NCBI RefSeq assembly: GCF_001429505.1
Contig: NZ_LMJW01000020.1
Span: 141,858 to 194,980, forward strand
Source: Allobosea sp. Root483D1
GTDB taxonomy: Bacteria > Pseudomonadota > Alphaproteobacteria > Rhizobiales > Beijerinckiaceae
DNA length: 53,123 nt
Direction of reading: 5' to 3'
Shown: positions 18,444-26,497 of the stretch, piece after piece
How positions within the stretch are numbered: the first letter of the stretch is position 1
Layout: every line of letters begins with the position of its first letter
The notes under the pieces: model-generated
Told to the model about the DNA's origin: nothing
Seen by the model: the letters and a program-made list of their open reading frames with translations, nothing else
Database searches by the model: none
Made by a program: the position numbers and the translations under genes

Positions 18444-19154
18444 ATGAAGACCCTTCTGAAAGCCACTATCGCAGCCGTCGCCCTCTTGAGCGGCGGCGCC
18501 TCCCTGGCGGCTGACTTCTCCAGAAAGGGCCTTCTGCCGCCAGCACCGGACCTGCCGACATTCTATAACTGGAGCGGCATCTATGTCGGTGGCCAGGCCG
18601 GCTACTCCTGGGGCTCCGACAGGGCGAGCGAATTCGCCAGCGCCGGCCGGGCTCCGCTCGGCCGCTCCTTCGACTACAGCCCGTCCTCGTTCATCGGCGG
18701 CGCCCGCCTCGGCTTCAACTACCAGCTCGGCGTGGTCGTGCTCGGCGTCGAGGGCGACATCGAGGGCGTGAATGCGCATGCCGGGCAAGGCGATGCAGGC
18801 GGCGTCGTCCGCGTGCGGCAGGACTGGCAGGGCTCGGTACGTGCGCGCCTCGGCTACAGCCTCGACCGCATCCTGGTCTACGCCACCGCCGGCGCGGCCT
18901 TCACCAAGCTCGAATATTCCTATGTGACGCCGCTTGCGGGCCTGAGCGAGACGATCAGTGCCTCGAAGACCGGTTGGACGGTTGGCGGCGGCGTCGACTA
19001 CGCCTTGACCGACAATCTCATCCTCGGCCTCGACTACCGCTACACGGACTACGGCAAGTTCGATCATGTCGGCTTAAGCGCCTATCTCGGCCGCACGGTC
19101 GAGCACGAGCCGTCGGCGCATGCGGTGCGCGCCAGCCTCGCTTACAAGTTCTGA
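18444..19154 (+). CDS. Omp25/RopB-like outer-membrane beta-barrel protein
   Basis: A 236-residue outer-membrane protein of the alphaproteobacterial eight-stranded barrel family. It has a Sec signal (residues about 1-22, ending SLAA), the entry motif NWSGIYVGGQAGYSWG, alternating strands such as FIGGARLGFNYQLG and VRARLGYSLDRILVYATAGAAF, and a C-terminal ASLAYKF ending in Phe as BAM substrates do. GTG at 18441 and ATG at 18444 are adjacent; I use the ATG. It is monocistronic and followed by a hairpin repeat. Confidence 0.92.
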   Translation: MKTLLKATIAAVALLSGGASLAADFSRKGLLPPAPDLPTFYNWSGIYVGGQAGYSWGSDRASEFASAGRAPLGRSFDYSPSSFIGGARLGFNYQLGVVVLGVEGDIEGVNAHAGQGDAGGVVRVRQDWQGSVRARLGYSLDRILVYATAGAAFTKLEYSYVTPLAGLSETISASKTGWTVGGGVDYALTDNLILGLDYRYTDYGKFDHVGLSAYLGRTVEHEPSAHAVRASLAYKF

Positions 19155-19176
19155 GAGCCGGTTCGGACAATATCCA

Positions 19177-19293
19177 AGCCCTCATCCTGAGGAGGCCGCG
19201 TAAGCGGCCGTCTCGAAGGATGCTTCAGCTGGCTCCGGAGCCTCTCCGACCATCCTTCGAGACGCGCCTGCGGCGCTCCTCAGGATGAGGGCT
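19177..19293. repeat. Intergenic hairpin repeat, CTCATCCTGAGGAG type
   Basis: A 117-base element with perfect 18-base terminal arms (AGCCCTCATCCTGAGGAG at 19177-19194 and its reverse complement at 19276-19293). A second nested inverted pair, GTCTCGAAGGATG and CATCCTTCGAGAC, lies inside. It separates the convergent porin and AraC genes and may terminate both. Confidence 0.85.
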
Positions 19294-19330
19294 GTGGGTG
19301 CATCGCGGGCTCCGAAAGATTTCGCGCGTT

Positions 19331-20152
19331 CTATCCCGCCTTGCGGAACATGCCGGGCGTGATGCCGTGCACGGCGCGGAAGCTGCGCGAGAGATGGCTC
19401 TGGTCGGAAAAGCCGGCGGCGAAGGCGGCGTCCGCCAGGCTGGAGCCCTCCTGGATCAGCCGGTTGGCGCGGCGCAGGCGGCGGTCGCGGATGAAGATGG
19501 CAGGCGTCGAGCCGGTGAGTTTCTTGAAGTCGCGGATGACCTGGAAGCGAGTGACGCCGGCGGCCGTGGCGAGGCACTGCAGATCGATCTCGCCAGCGAG
19601 CCCATCCTCGATCACCAGCTCGTAGCGTGAGAACCGGCGCTGCGAGCCGGAGCGGAGCAGCTCGGCCGGCCGATCATTGTCGCCATGTCGCAGGATCAGC
19701 CGGCGCAGCGCGGTCAGCAGGGAGGCCTCCGCGCGGGTCGCTTCCGACGAGGTCGATTCCACATGCGCTGCGGTAAGCAATCGGGCCAGTTCGGGATCGT
19801 CGAGCAAGGCCTGGGGGAAGAGCGGCACATGCGGCTGCCCGAGTTCGGCTGCGATGTCCGACAGCAGCCTCACCGAGGGATAGAAGGTCCGGTAGGCCCA
19901 GCCCTGTTCGGCGCCCGCCTGCCCATCATGCCACTCCTCCGGATTGACGACGAGCACCGAGCCGGCCGGAGCCAGCACCTCCTGGCGGCCGACGCGCACG
20001 CGCTCGCAGCCTTCGGTGATCAGCGCGATGACGTAGCCGTCATGGGTGTGGCGGTCATAGCGATGCTCGCGAAAGCGCGCCTTGAGCAGGCCGAGCTCAC
20101 GGAAGGCGGCGTGGCGCCAGAATTCCTGGGTCTCCTGTCGCGGCTCGCTCAT
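19331..20152 (-). CDS. AraC-family regulator with N-terminal cupin
   Basis: A 273-residue regulator. The N-terminal half is an AraC-binding cupin (HRYDRHTHDGYVIALITEG, then VLVVNPEEWHDGQ), and the C-terminal half has two helix-turn-helix units (LATAAGVTRFQVIRDFKKLTG and LADAAFAAGFSDQSHLSRSFR). I prefer the ATG at 20152 over a TTG two codons upstream. It diverges from the M20 hydrolase across only 64 bases, so it probably controls that two-gene operon in response to a small molecule. Confidence 0.92.
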   Translation of the reverse strand: MSEPRQETQEFWRHAAFRELGLLKARFREHRYDRHTHDGYVIALITEGCERVRVGRQEVLAPAGSVLVVNPEEWHDGQAGAEQGWAYRTFYPSVRLLSDIAAELGQPHVPLFPQALLDDPELARLLTAAHVESTSSEATRAEASLLTALRRLILRHGDNDRPAELLRSGSQRRFSRYELVIEDGLAGEIDLQCLATAAGVTRFQVIRDFKKLTGSTPAIFIRDRRLRRANRLIQEGSSLADAAFAAGFSDQSHLSRSFRAVHGITPGMFRKAG

Positions 20153-20216
20153 GGTCAATCTGGTTCAAGACGCTGCCCGGCCCGCTCTCCTAATCCTTGC
20201 GGGACAGGAGAGAACC

Positions 20217-21392
20217 ATGTTGCACAATGACCCGATCGCCGCGCTGACACCAGAGGTCGTCGCCTGGCGCCATCACATCCACGCCAATCCCGAGCTCGGC
20301 TTCCAGGAGGTGGAGACCGCCCGCTTCGTCGCCGAGAAGCTGCGCTCCTTCGGCCTTGAGGTGCAGGAGGGCATCGGCGGCACCGGCGTCGTCGGCACGC
20401 TGCGTTCAGGCTCGGGCAAGCGCGCCATCGGCCTGCGCGCCGAGCTCGACGCGCTGCCCGTCATCGAGCGCACTGGCTTGCCTTACGCCTCGAAGAGGGA
20501 GGGCGTGATGCATGCCTGCGGCCATGACGGCCACAGCGCCATGCTGCTCGGGGCCGCCAGGCTCCTCAGCCAGAACCCGGATTTCGACGGCACCGTCCAT
20601 TTCATCTTCCAGCCGGCCGAGGAGAACGAGGGTGGCAGCATGAAGATGATCGAGGCCGGACTGTTCGAGCGCTTCCCGGTCGAAGCGGTCTATGCCGTGC
20701 ACAACTGGCCGGGCGTGCCCTTCGGCACGATCGCAGCCCGCGCCGGGGCGCAGATGGCGGCGGTCGACAATTTCGAGCTGCGCTTCTCTGGGCTCGGCGC
20801 CCATGTCGCCATGCCGCATCTCGGCGACGATCCGATCCTCGCCGCCGGCGCCTTCATCCAGAGCGTGCAGCGCATCGTCGCGCGCGCCGTCGATCCGCAG
20901 ACGCCGATCGTCGTCAGCCTAACGCAGGTCCATGGCGGCAATGTCGGCAATATCGTGCCGAAGGAGGTCTGGCTGCAGGGCACCTGCCGCTTCTTCGATC
21001 CGGCGCTGTCCGATCTTTGCGAGAGGCTCATCGGCGAGATCGCGCAGGGTGTCGCCGCCTCGCATGGCGTCACCGCCGCGCTCGACTACAAGCGCGGCTA
21101 TCCGCCGGTGATCAACACGGTGGAGGCGGCGGCGCTGGCGGCGCGGGCTGCGGCTGCGGCAGTCGGGTTGCAGAATGTCATGGCCGAGTTCAAGCCGAGC
21201 CTCGGCTGCGAGGATTTCGCCTTCATGATCCGCGCCGCGGGTGGCTGCTATGCCTGGATCGGCGCCGGCGAGGTCGGTCCCGGCGAAGGGCTGCACGGCG
21301 ACCGTTATGTCTTTAACGATGCGATCGTCCCGCATGTGCTGCGCTACTGGCAGAATCTCGTTGCAGGCGCGCTGCCGAAGGCCGTGCCATGA
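20217..21392 (+). CDS. M20 family amidohydrolase (hippurate hydrolase-like)
   Basis: A 391-residue metallo-amidohydrolase of the M20D group (HipO, IAA-amino acid hydrolase, AbgB). Metal-binding elements are MHACGHDGHSAMLLG and FQPAEENEGG, with a late CEDFAFM. Such enzymes split N-acyl or amide bonds of amino acids in the cytoplasm. The start is the ATG at 20217, with GGACAGGAG upstream; a longer in-frame opening runs into the AraC gene. It is coupled by ATGA to the PLP enzyme that follows. The true substrate cannot be read from sequence. Confidence 0.92.
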   Translation: MLHNDPIAALTPEVVAWRHHIHANPELGFQEVETARFVAEKLRSFGLEVQEGIGGTGVVGTLRSGSGKRAIGLRAELDALPVIERTGLPYASKREGVMHACGHDGHSAMLLGAARLLSQNPDFDGTVHFIFQPAEENEGGSMKMIEAGLFERFPVEAVYAVHNWPGVPFGTIAARAGAQMAAVDNFELRFSGLGAHVAMPHLGDDPILAAGAFIQSVQRIVARAVDPQTPIVVSLTQVHGGNVGNIVPKEVWLQGTCRFFDPALSDLCERLIGEIAQGVAASHGVTAALDYKRGYPPVINTVEAAALAARAAAAAVGLQNVMAEFKPSLGCEDFAFMIRAAGGCYAWIGAGEVGPGEGLHGDRYVFNDAIVPHVLRYWQNLVAGALPKAVP

Positions 21393-22519
21393 ACGCGCAT
21401 GTCCCCCCTCGCCGGATGATCGACCGTCGCTGCGGCGGGCGCATCCTGCTCGACGGCGTCGACACGATCATGCTCGGCGCCAACGACTATCTCGGCCTTT
21501 CGACCGACGAGCGCGTGCTCGCTGCGACCAACGAGGCGATGCGGCTCTATGGCACCGGGACCGGTATCTATCCGGTCTTCGTGACGACACCGCTGCACGA
21601 GGCGCTGGCCGAGAACCTCGCTTCCTTCCTCGGCGTCGAGGCGGTGGCGCTGTTTTCCTCCGGCGGCAGCGCCAATGGCGGCGTGCTGACCACGCTGGTC
21701 GGCGCCGGCGACGCCATCATCTCGGACCGGCTGAACCATGCCAGCATCATCGATGGCTGCCGCCTGAGCCGTGCCGATGTCGAGACCTATGAGAACCGCA
21801 ATGTCGCGGGTCTGCGCCGGGCGCTGGAAGGTACGAGGCAGGCCAAGCGGCGTCTCATCGTCACCGACGGCATCTTCAGCATGGAGGGCGGTGCGGCGCC
21901 GCTCGCCGAGATCCAGGCGCTGGCGCGCGAGTTCGACGCGCTGCTGATGATCGACGAAGCGCATGCGACCGGTGTGGTTGGGCCGGGCGGCGCTGGAACC
22001 GCCCCGCTCTGCGGCCTCACCAGTGGCGCGCCCGACATTCTGCTGACCGGCTCGCTGTCGAAGGCGCTGGGCGGCGCCAGCGGCGGCTTCGTTGCCGGTC
22101 CGCGCGTTCTGATCGAGCGGCTCAAGGCGCAATCGCGCAGCTGGATCTTCACCATGGGGATGACGACGGCGAATGCCGCGACGGCGCTGACGGCGCTGAA
22201 AATCTGTCGCGACGACCCCGGCCCGCGCGAACGGCTCTGGCGTAATGTCGCTCACCTGCGCGAGGCGCTGCGCTTCTACGCGCTCGCCTGCCATGACAGC
22301 GACAGCGCCATCACCGCGGTCAAGGTCGGTAGCGAGGAGCGTGCGCGCGCCATGACCACCCGCCTGGTCCGGGCCGGCGTCTTTGCCCTGGCGATCTCGT
22401 TCCCGATTGTGGCGCAGGGCGAGGCGCGGTTGCGGCTGCAGGTCAGCGCCGCCCATGAGACCGCCGAGCTCGACGAGGCGGTGGCCGTGCTGGCGACGGC
22501 GTTCGCGGAGACGGGTTGA
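21389..22519 (+). CDS. Alpha-oxoamine synthase-like PLP enzyme (BioF/Kbl type)
   Basis: A 376-residue fold-type I PLP enzyme. The Schiff-base lysine lies in LTGSLSKALGG, the DEAHATGVVG block carries the PLP-binding Asp and His, and LGANDYLGLS is the BioF/Kbl opening. Family members condense an amino acid with an acyl-CoA (8-amino-7-oxononanoate, 2-amino-3-ketobutyrate, aminolevulinate or sphingoid synthesis). No other biotin or threonine-degradation gene is near, so the reaction is open; pairing with an M20 hydrolase hints at catabolism or synthesis of an N-acylated amino acid derivative. It converges on the next gene with a two-base gap. Confidence 0.85.
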   Translation: MNAHVPPRRMIDRRCGGRILLDGVDTIMLGANDYLGLSTDERVLAATNEAMRLYGTGTGIYPVFVTTPLHEALAENLASFLGVEAVALFSSGGSANGGVLTTLVGAGDAIISDRLNHASIIDGCRLSRADVETYENRNVAGLRRALEGTRQAKRRLIVTDGIFSMEGGAAPLAEIQALAREFDALLMIDEAHATGVVGPGGAGTAPLCGLTSGAPDILLTGSLSKALGGASGGFVAGPRVLIERLKAQSRSWIFTMGMTTANAATALTALKICRDDPGPRERLWRNVAHLREALRFYALACHDSDSAITAVKVGSEERARAMTTRLVRAGVFALAISFPIVAQGEARLRLQVSAAHETAELDEAVAVLATAFAETG

Positions 22520-22521
22520 GG

Positions 22522-22824
22522 TCAGGCCGTCGCGAGCCGGTAGAGATGCACCGGCTTGCGCGGCGCGCGCTTGATCACGCCTTTCGCCTCGAGGTCGAGC
22601 TGGACGGCCTTCAGCCACCAGCCGGCCGTGCTGCCCTGCGGGAAGAGATTATCCGGCAGCAAGGGCAGCAGCGCCTCTTTCGCATCGGGTACGGTTAGCC
22701 CGGGCGCCTCGTCCGGCAGGATGGCGAGCAGTGCCTGGCGCATTGCCAGATACTTGCCGCGGTCGACCCGCTCGGACTTGCCGGGCTTGTTGACATTCTC
22801 GATCTCAATCTTGTCGTCAGGCAT
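22522..22824 (-). CDS. Small conserved protein, DUF6958-like
   Basis: A 100-residue soluble protein with an acidic start (MPDDKIEIENVNKPGKSERVD) and a core KYLAMRQALLAILPDEAPGL, later GWWLKAVQLDLEAKGVIKR. The pattern recalls a widespread bacterial family of unknown function (DUF6958, by memory). The second half resembles a winged-helix end, which is speculation. It overlaps the upstream gene by eight bases and is the last gene of a three-gene TetR operon. Confidence 0.7.
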   Translation of the reverse strand: MPDDKIEIENVNKPGKSERVDRGKYLAMRQALLAILPDEAPGLTVPDAKEALLPLLPDNLFPQGSTAGWWLKAVQLDLEAKGVIKRAPRKPVHLYRLATA

Positions 22825-23353
22825 CGACCGTCCCCGCTGTTGTGATCTTCGGATTGCGGAAGCCCATGGCGATCCAGGCGCCCAGCAGCTTCAGGTAGAA
22901 TGAGACCGTGTGGGTCTTGAGATTGGGGATGTCGGCCGGCAGGGCGGATGCATCGGGCAGGTCGCCGGTCATGGTGCGCAGCGTCGCTTTCGGCCGGGCG
23001 TTCTCCAGCCAGAGATGCGAATAGAGGCTGAGCCAGTGCGCGCCCTTCATCTCCAGGAAGACGGGGGTGTTGCAGCAGGTCGCAACCACGCGGCGCGAGC
23101 CTGCATCGGGAGCCAGCCGGAACTCGCGCAGGGTTTCCGCGCCGGAGACGAACCGGATCCGGTCCTTGCGATATTCGGCGCTTGGCGTCGCGCCATAAGA
23201 GGTCAGGACGGGTCTGGCGTTGGGCAGCCTGGCTAGCCGCGCCGCAGCGGCTCGGCAGCTGTCGCATAGGCATTCGGAGACGAGGATCGGAGGCCCCTCG
23301 ACTTCGAGCCGTGTATGCCCGCAGGCGCAGCCGATCGTCATGCGTTGGCTCAT
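22817..23353 (-). CDS. Cysteine-rich GFA/Mss4-like domain protein
   Basis: A 178-residue protein with CACGH near the N-terminus, CLCDSC at about 28-33 and a later TCCNTPVF. This spacing of cysteine pairs is that of zinc-binding GFA (glutathione-dependent formaldehyde-activating) or Mss4-like folds. Enzyme activity is not proven for most of the family. It overlaps the TetR gene by four bases and the small protein after it by eight, so the three are co-translated and probably share the TetR operator. Confidence 0.75.
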   Translation of the reverse strand: MSQRMTIGCACGHTRLEVEGPPILVSECLCDSCRAAAARLARLPNARPVLTSYGATPSAEYRKDRIRFVSGAETLREFRLAPDAGSRRVVATCCNTPVFLEMKGAHWLSLYSHLWLENARPKATLRTMTGDLPDASALPADIPNLKTHTVSFYLKLLGAWIAMGFRNPKITTAGTVDA

Positions 23354-23985
23354 GCTGCCAAATCCTCCGCGACGTGGAAAAGGTGCCGGATGTACCGGTC
23401 GAGATGATCGAGGCTCTCGCGCGCGAGGTCCGGGTCGTTGCCGGCCTTGGCCAGGACGAAGCCGCCCTGGAGAACGGCCTGGGTGTGCCGCGCCAGGCTC
23501 TCGGCGGTCCAGTCGGCTGTGATGCCGCGGTCCTGGCGGGCCTGCTCGATGTCGGCTTCCAGCGTCGCGGCATGACCGAAGATGCTGCGGCCGCAGGCGT
23601 CGCGGATGTCGGGTGCACTCGCATGGACTTCCTGCGCCATCGTCCCGACGAGGCAGGTGAACTCGAAGAGATCGCCGGCGATGATCGCCTTGCGGAAGGC
23701 GACATAGGCGAGGACGCGATCGAGTGCGTCGGCCGGCTCATGATAGGGGGCGGCTGCGAAGAAGGGGGTGACTTCTTTTGTCCAGAACTCGGCCGCGGCG
23801 ACGCCGAGCGCCTCCTTGCTGGCGAAATGATGGAAGAACGCGCCCTTGGTGACATCAGCGGCGCGGCAGAGATCGTCGACGCTGGTGGCAGCGAAGCCCT
23901 TGGCGCGGATGACGTCGCGCGCCGCTTCGAGGAGGCGGGTGCGGGCGCTTCCACGTTCGGGGGACAGTTTGGTTGGCCGTGGCAT
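23350..23985 (-). CDS. TetR/AcrR-family repressor
   Basis: A 211-residue regulator. The N-terminal helix-turn-helix is RTRLLEAARDVIRAKGFAATSVDDLCRAADVTKGAFFHHFASKEAL, followed by an all-helical ligand domain. The start is the ATG at 23985 (MPRPTKLSPERG); an upstream ATG would add residues encoded by the operator itself. It leads an operon with the GFA-like and DUF6958-like genes and diverges from an ArsR gene. A perfect inverted repeat directly before it implies autorepression. Confidence 0.93.
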   Translation of the reverse strand: MPRPTKLSPERGSARTRLLEAARDVIRAKGFAATSVDDLCRAADVTKGAFFHHFASKEALGVAAAEFWTKEVTPFFAAAPYHEPADALDRVLAYVAFRKAIIAGDLFEFTCLVGTMAQEVHASAPDIRDACGRSIFGHAATLEADIEQARQDRGITADWTAESLARHTQAVLQGGFVLAKAGNDPDLARESLDHLDRYIRHLFHVAEDLAA

Positions 23986-23992
23986 GACATAT

Positions 23993-24014
23993 ACATACCA
24001 GTCAGTTGGTATGT
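23993..24014. promoter_or_regulatory. TetR operator
   Basis: Eight-base arms ACATACCA (23993-24000) and TGGTATGT (24007-24014) flank GTCAGT. The site ends eight bases before the TetR start codon on the minus strand, and CATACCA/TGGTATG arms are typical of AcrR-like operators. Autoregulation is inferred from position. Confidence 0.75.
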
Positions 24015-24048
24015 TGCAAGCGACTTTTCTCAATCATCGCCGTAATCC

Positions 24049-24070
24049 ATTGACAAATAAATTTGTCAAT
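24049..24070. promoter_or_regulatory. ArsR operator
   Basis: Ten-base perfect arms ATTGACAAAT (24049-24058) and ATTTGTCAAT (24061-24070) are separated by AA. The dyad ends 14 bases before the ArsR start and includes a TTGACA that could be a -35 box. AT-rich 22-bp dyads of this kind are usual for ArsR/SmtB-type repressors. Confidence 0.75.
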
Positions 24071-24084
24071 GCGAGCTTGAGGCC

Positions 24085-24675
24085 ATGCTCGACCTCGATG
24101 TCATCGACGATCCCGCTCGCGCCGCCGTGGCGCTCGACCCGGTCAAGCGCCGGATCCTGGCTGAATTGTCGGAGCCGGCCTCGGCCGCTTCGCTGGCCGG
24201 GCGGGTCGGGCTGACCCGGCAGAAGGTCAACTACCACCTGCGCGCGCTCGAGGAGCACCAACTCGTCGCGCCGGCGGGCGAGCGGCGATGGGGCGGGCTG
24301 ACGGAGCGACTGGTGGTGGCGAGCGCGGCGTCCTTCGTCATCTCGCCGGCGGCGCTGGGCTCGCTCGGCGCCGATCCGGAACGCAAACCCGACCGGCTCT
24401 CGGCGAGCTATCTGATCGCGCTGGCAGCCCGGATCGTGCGCGAGGTCGGGGCGCTCTGGAATGAGGCGCGGCGACAGGAGAAGCGGCTCGCAACCCTCTC
24501 GCTCGACAGTGTCATTCGCTTCCGCTCGCCGACCGAGCGTGCGGCCTTCACCCGCGAGCTCACCGAAACCGTGGCGGCGCTCACCGCCCGCTATCACGAC
24601 GACAGCGCGCCGGGCGGGCGCTCGCACCGCCTCGTGGTCGCCGCCTATCCGGCGCCCGAACCGGCCAATGCCTGA
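24085..24675 (+). CDS. ArsR-family winged-helix regulator
   Basis: A 196-residue regulator with an N-terminal winged helix (LDPVKRRILAELSEPASAASLAGRVGLTRQKVNYHLRALEEHQLV) and a longer helical C-terminal part that lacks the cysteine pairs of metal sensors. It is thus more likely to respond to an organic signal or to a partner protein. It is followed 14 bases later by an SRPBCC protein, a pairing seen in many bacteria where the ArsR protein controls the SRPBCC gene. The operator is directly upstream. Confidence 0.88.
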   Translation: MLDLDVIDDPARAAVALDPVKRRILAELSEPASAASLAGRVGLTRQKVNYHLRALEEHQLVAPAGERRWGGLTERLVVASAASFVISPAALGSLGADPERKPDRLSASYLIALAARIVREVGALWNEARRQEKRLATLSLDSVIRFRSPTERAAFTRELTETVAALTARYHDDSAPGGRSHRLVVAAYPAPEPANA

Positions 24676-24689
24676 AAGGATACTGGACC

Positions 24690-25487
24690 ATGCCGATCAA
24701 GAAGGACGGAACCGGCAAGCGCTGGGTCGAGATGGAGGTGCTGGTTCCCGGCACGCCCGAGCAGGTCTGGCAGGCGATGGCGACCGGGCCGGGCAATACC
24801 GCCTGGTTCACCCGCACCACGATCGAGGAGCGGGTCGGCGGCAAGCTCAGCTTCAATTTCGGGCCGGAGATGAGCTCGGGCGGCGAGATCAACCTCTGGG
24901 AGCCGCCGCATCGCTTCGGTTACACCGAGTACGAATGGGGGGAGAAGGCCCCGCCCGTTGCGACCGAGATCACCATCACCAGCCGCTCCGGCGATCAGTG
25001 CCTGGTCAGGATGGTGCATTCGCTTTTCGCCGCCAGCGATGACTGGGACGACCAGATCGAGGGCTTCGAGGGCGGCTGGCCCGGCTTCTTCGCGGTGCTG
25101 CGGCTCTATCTCAGCCATTTCGCCGGCCAGAAGGGCGCTTCCTTCCAGGCGATGCGGGTGACGGGAGGCGAGCATCTCGCCGTCTGGACGCAATTGACCG
25201 AGAGGCTCGGCCTCGCGGGCGCGAATGTCGGCGAGCGGCGCGAGCTGCCGGCTACGCCACAAGCCTTCTCCGGCACGGTCGAGCAGGCCGAGCAGGGCCG
25301 GAAGCAGCGCTACATCCTCTTGCGTTCAGAGAATGGCGTCGCGCTGATCGGCAGCTACCAGATGGGCGACAAGGTCAATGTCAGCGCTTGCCTGTTCTTC
25401 TATGGCGAGGATGCCGACAGGCGCGCCGCCGAGAGCGAGCCGGCATGGCAGGCCTGGCTCAAGGACAGCTTCGTCGCTGTCGGTTGA
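24690..25487 (+). CDS. SRPBCC/AHSA1-domain protein
   Basis: A 265-residue protein. The first 160 residues form an AHSA1-type START-like fold (EMEVLVPGTPEQVWQAMATGPGNTAWFT, then GGKLSFNFG and EINLWEPPHRFGYTEYEW). The remaining 100 residues are an extra domain without a recognised family. Such proteins bind hydrophobic small molecules; no enzyme function is visible. It is in an operon with the ArsR regulator and ends ten bases before the convergent LysR gene. Confidence 0.82.
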   Translation: MPIKKDGTGKRWVEMEVLVPGTPEQVWQAMATGPGNTAWFTRTTIEERVGGKLSFNFGPEMSSGGEINLWEPPHRFGYTEYEWGEKAPPVATEITITSRSGDQCLVRMVHSLFAASDDWDDQIEGFEGGWPGFFAVLRLYLSHFAGQKGASFQAMRVTGGEHLAVWTQLTERLGLAGANVGERRELPATPQAFSGTVEQAEQGRKQRYILLRSENGVALIGSYQMGDKVNVSACLFFYGEDADRRAAESEPAWQAWLKDSFVAVG

Positions 25488-25496
25488 TCGTTCGGC

Positions 25497-26366
25497 TCAG
25501 CAGCGCTGGGCGAGCAGCCACGCCTTGACCAGCGCTGCCTGCTCGGGATGGCGCGGTCTGCGGGCGCAGACGACGTAGAAGTCGAGGCCGCCGCGCATGC
25601 TGGCCGGCGTGCCCAGCGCGAGGCGGCCGGCGGCAAGGTCGGGCTCGATCAGGAAGCGGCTGGCGAGCGCGATGCCCTGGCCGGCAATCGCAGCGTCGAT
25701 CGCCAGTGCCGTCTGGTTGAAGCGCGTGCTGCGGATCGTCAGCGGCATGGGCCGCCCGAGCGCACGCTCGAAGAACTCCGGCCAGAGGTCGTGCCCGTCG
25801 CGTAGCAAGGGCAGGCGCGCCAGCTCCTCTTCGTCGGGACGCATGGCGGGACGGCAGACCGCGACGATCTCGTGCTCGAACAACAGGTCTGCGGTCAGAC
25901 CTGGACCGAAAGGCGGACGCCCCTGGCGGATGGCGATGTCGACGCCATCCGATTGGAAGTTCGCCAGCGCATCGCTGGCGAGGATGTTCAACTCCAGCTG
26001 CGGATGGGCGGCGGTGAAATCAGGCAGCCGAGGCACCAGCCATTTTGCGGCGATGCTCGGCGTGGCGCTGATCGTCAGCCGCAAGGGCTGCGGGCGAAGA
26101 TTGTCGGTCGCCTCGACCAATAGAGAGAAGGCGCGGGCGACATGGGTCGCATAGCTGCGCCCGGCGCCTGTGAGCGCCAGCAGGCGCGGCTGGCGCTCGA
26201 ACAGCTTCAGGCCGAGGTCGCTCTCCAGCCCGCGGACATGCTGCGCGACCGCACCCTGCGTCACGCCGAGCTCATCGGCGGCGGCGCGGAAGTTGAGGTG
26301 CCGCGCTGCCGCCTCGAAGGCGCGTAGCGCATTGAGCGACGGCAGGCGTTGCTGCGTCTCGATCAT
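25497..26366 (-). CDS. LysR-family regulator, GcvA-like
   Basis: A 289-residue regulator. The N-terminal winged helix reads LNALRAFEAAARHLNFRAAADELGVTQGAVAQHVRGLESDLG, and the effector domain has LTISATPSIAAKWLVPRL and GVDIAIRQG, as in GcvA/AmpR-type members. It diverges from the SDR gene; the 131-base gap contains TATCGATA at 26380-26387, which might be part of its binding site. The likely target is the SDR. Confidence 0.9.
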   Translation of the reverse strand: MIETQQRLPSLNALRAFEAAARHLNFRAAADELGVTQGAVAQHVRGLESDLGLKLFERQPRLLALTGAGRSYATHVARAFSLLVEATDNLRPQPLRLTISATPSIAAKWLVPRLPDFTAAHPQLELNILASDALANFQSDGVDIAIRQGRPPFGPGLTADLLFEHEIVAVCRPAMRPDEEELARLPLLRDGHDLWPEFFERALGRPMPLTIRSTRFNQTALAIDAAIAGQGIALASRFLIEPDLAAGRLALGTPASMRGGLDFYVVCARRPRHPEQAALVKAWLLAQRC

Positions 26367-26497
26367 GCAGTAGTTTTTCTATCGATATGATGTTGACCAA
26401 CTGACTGGCGAGCTTACGCGGCTAATGCGAGAAAGACCATAATGAGTACCGCCGCTCGCAGCGCTCATATGTCCTTCGCAGAATGATGGAGCTTCCT

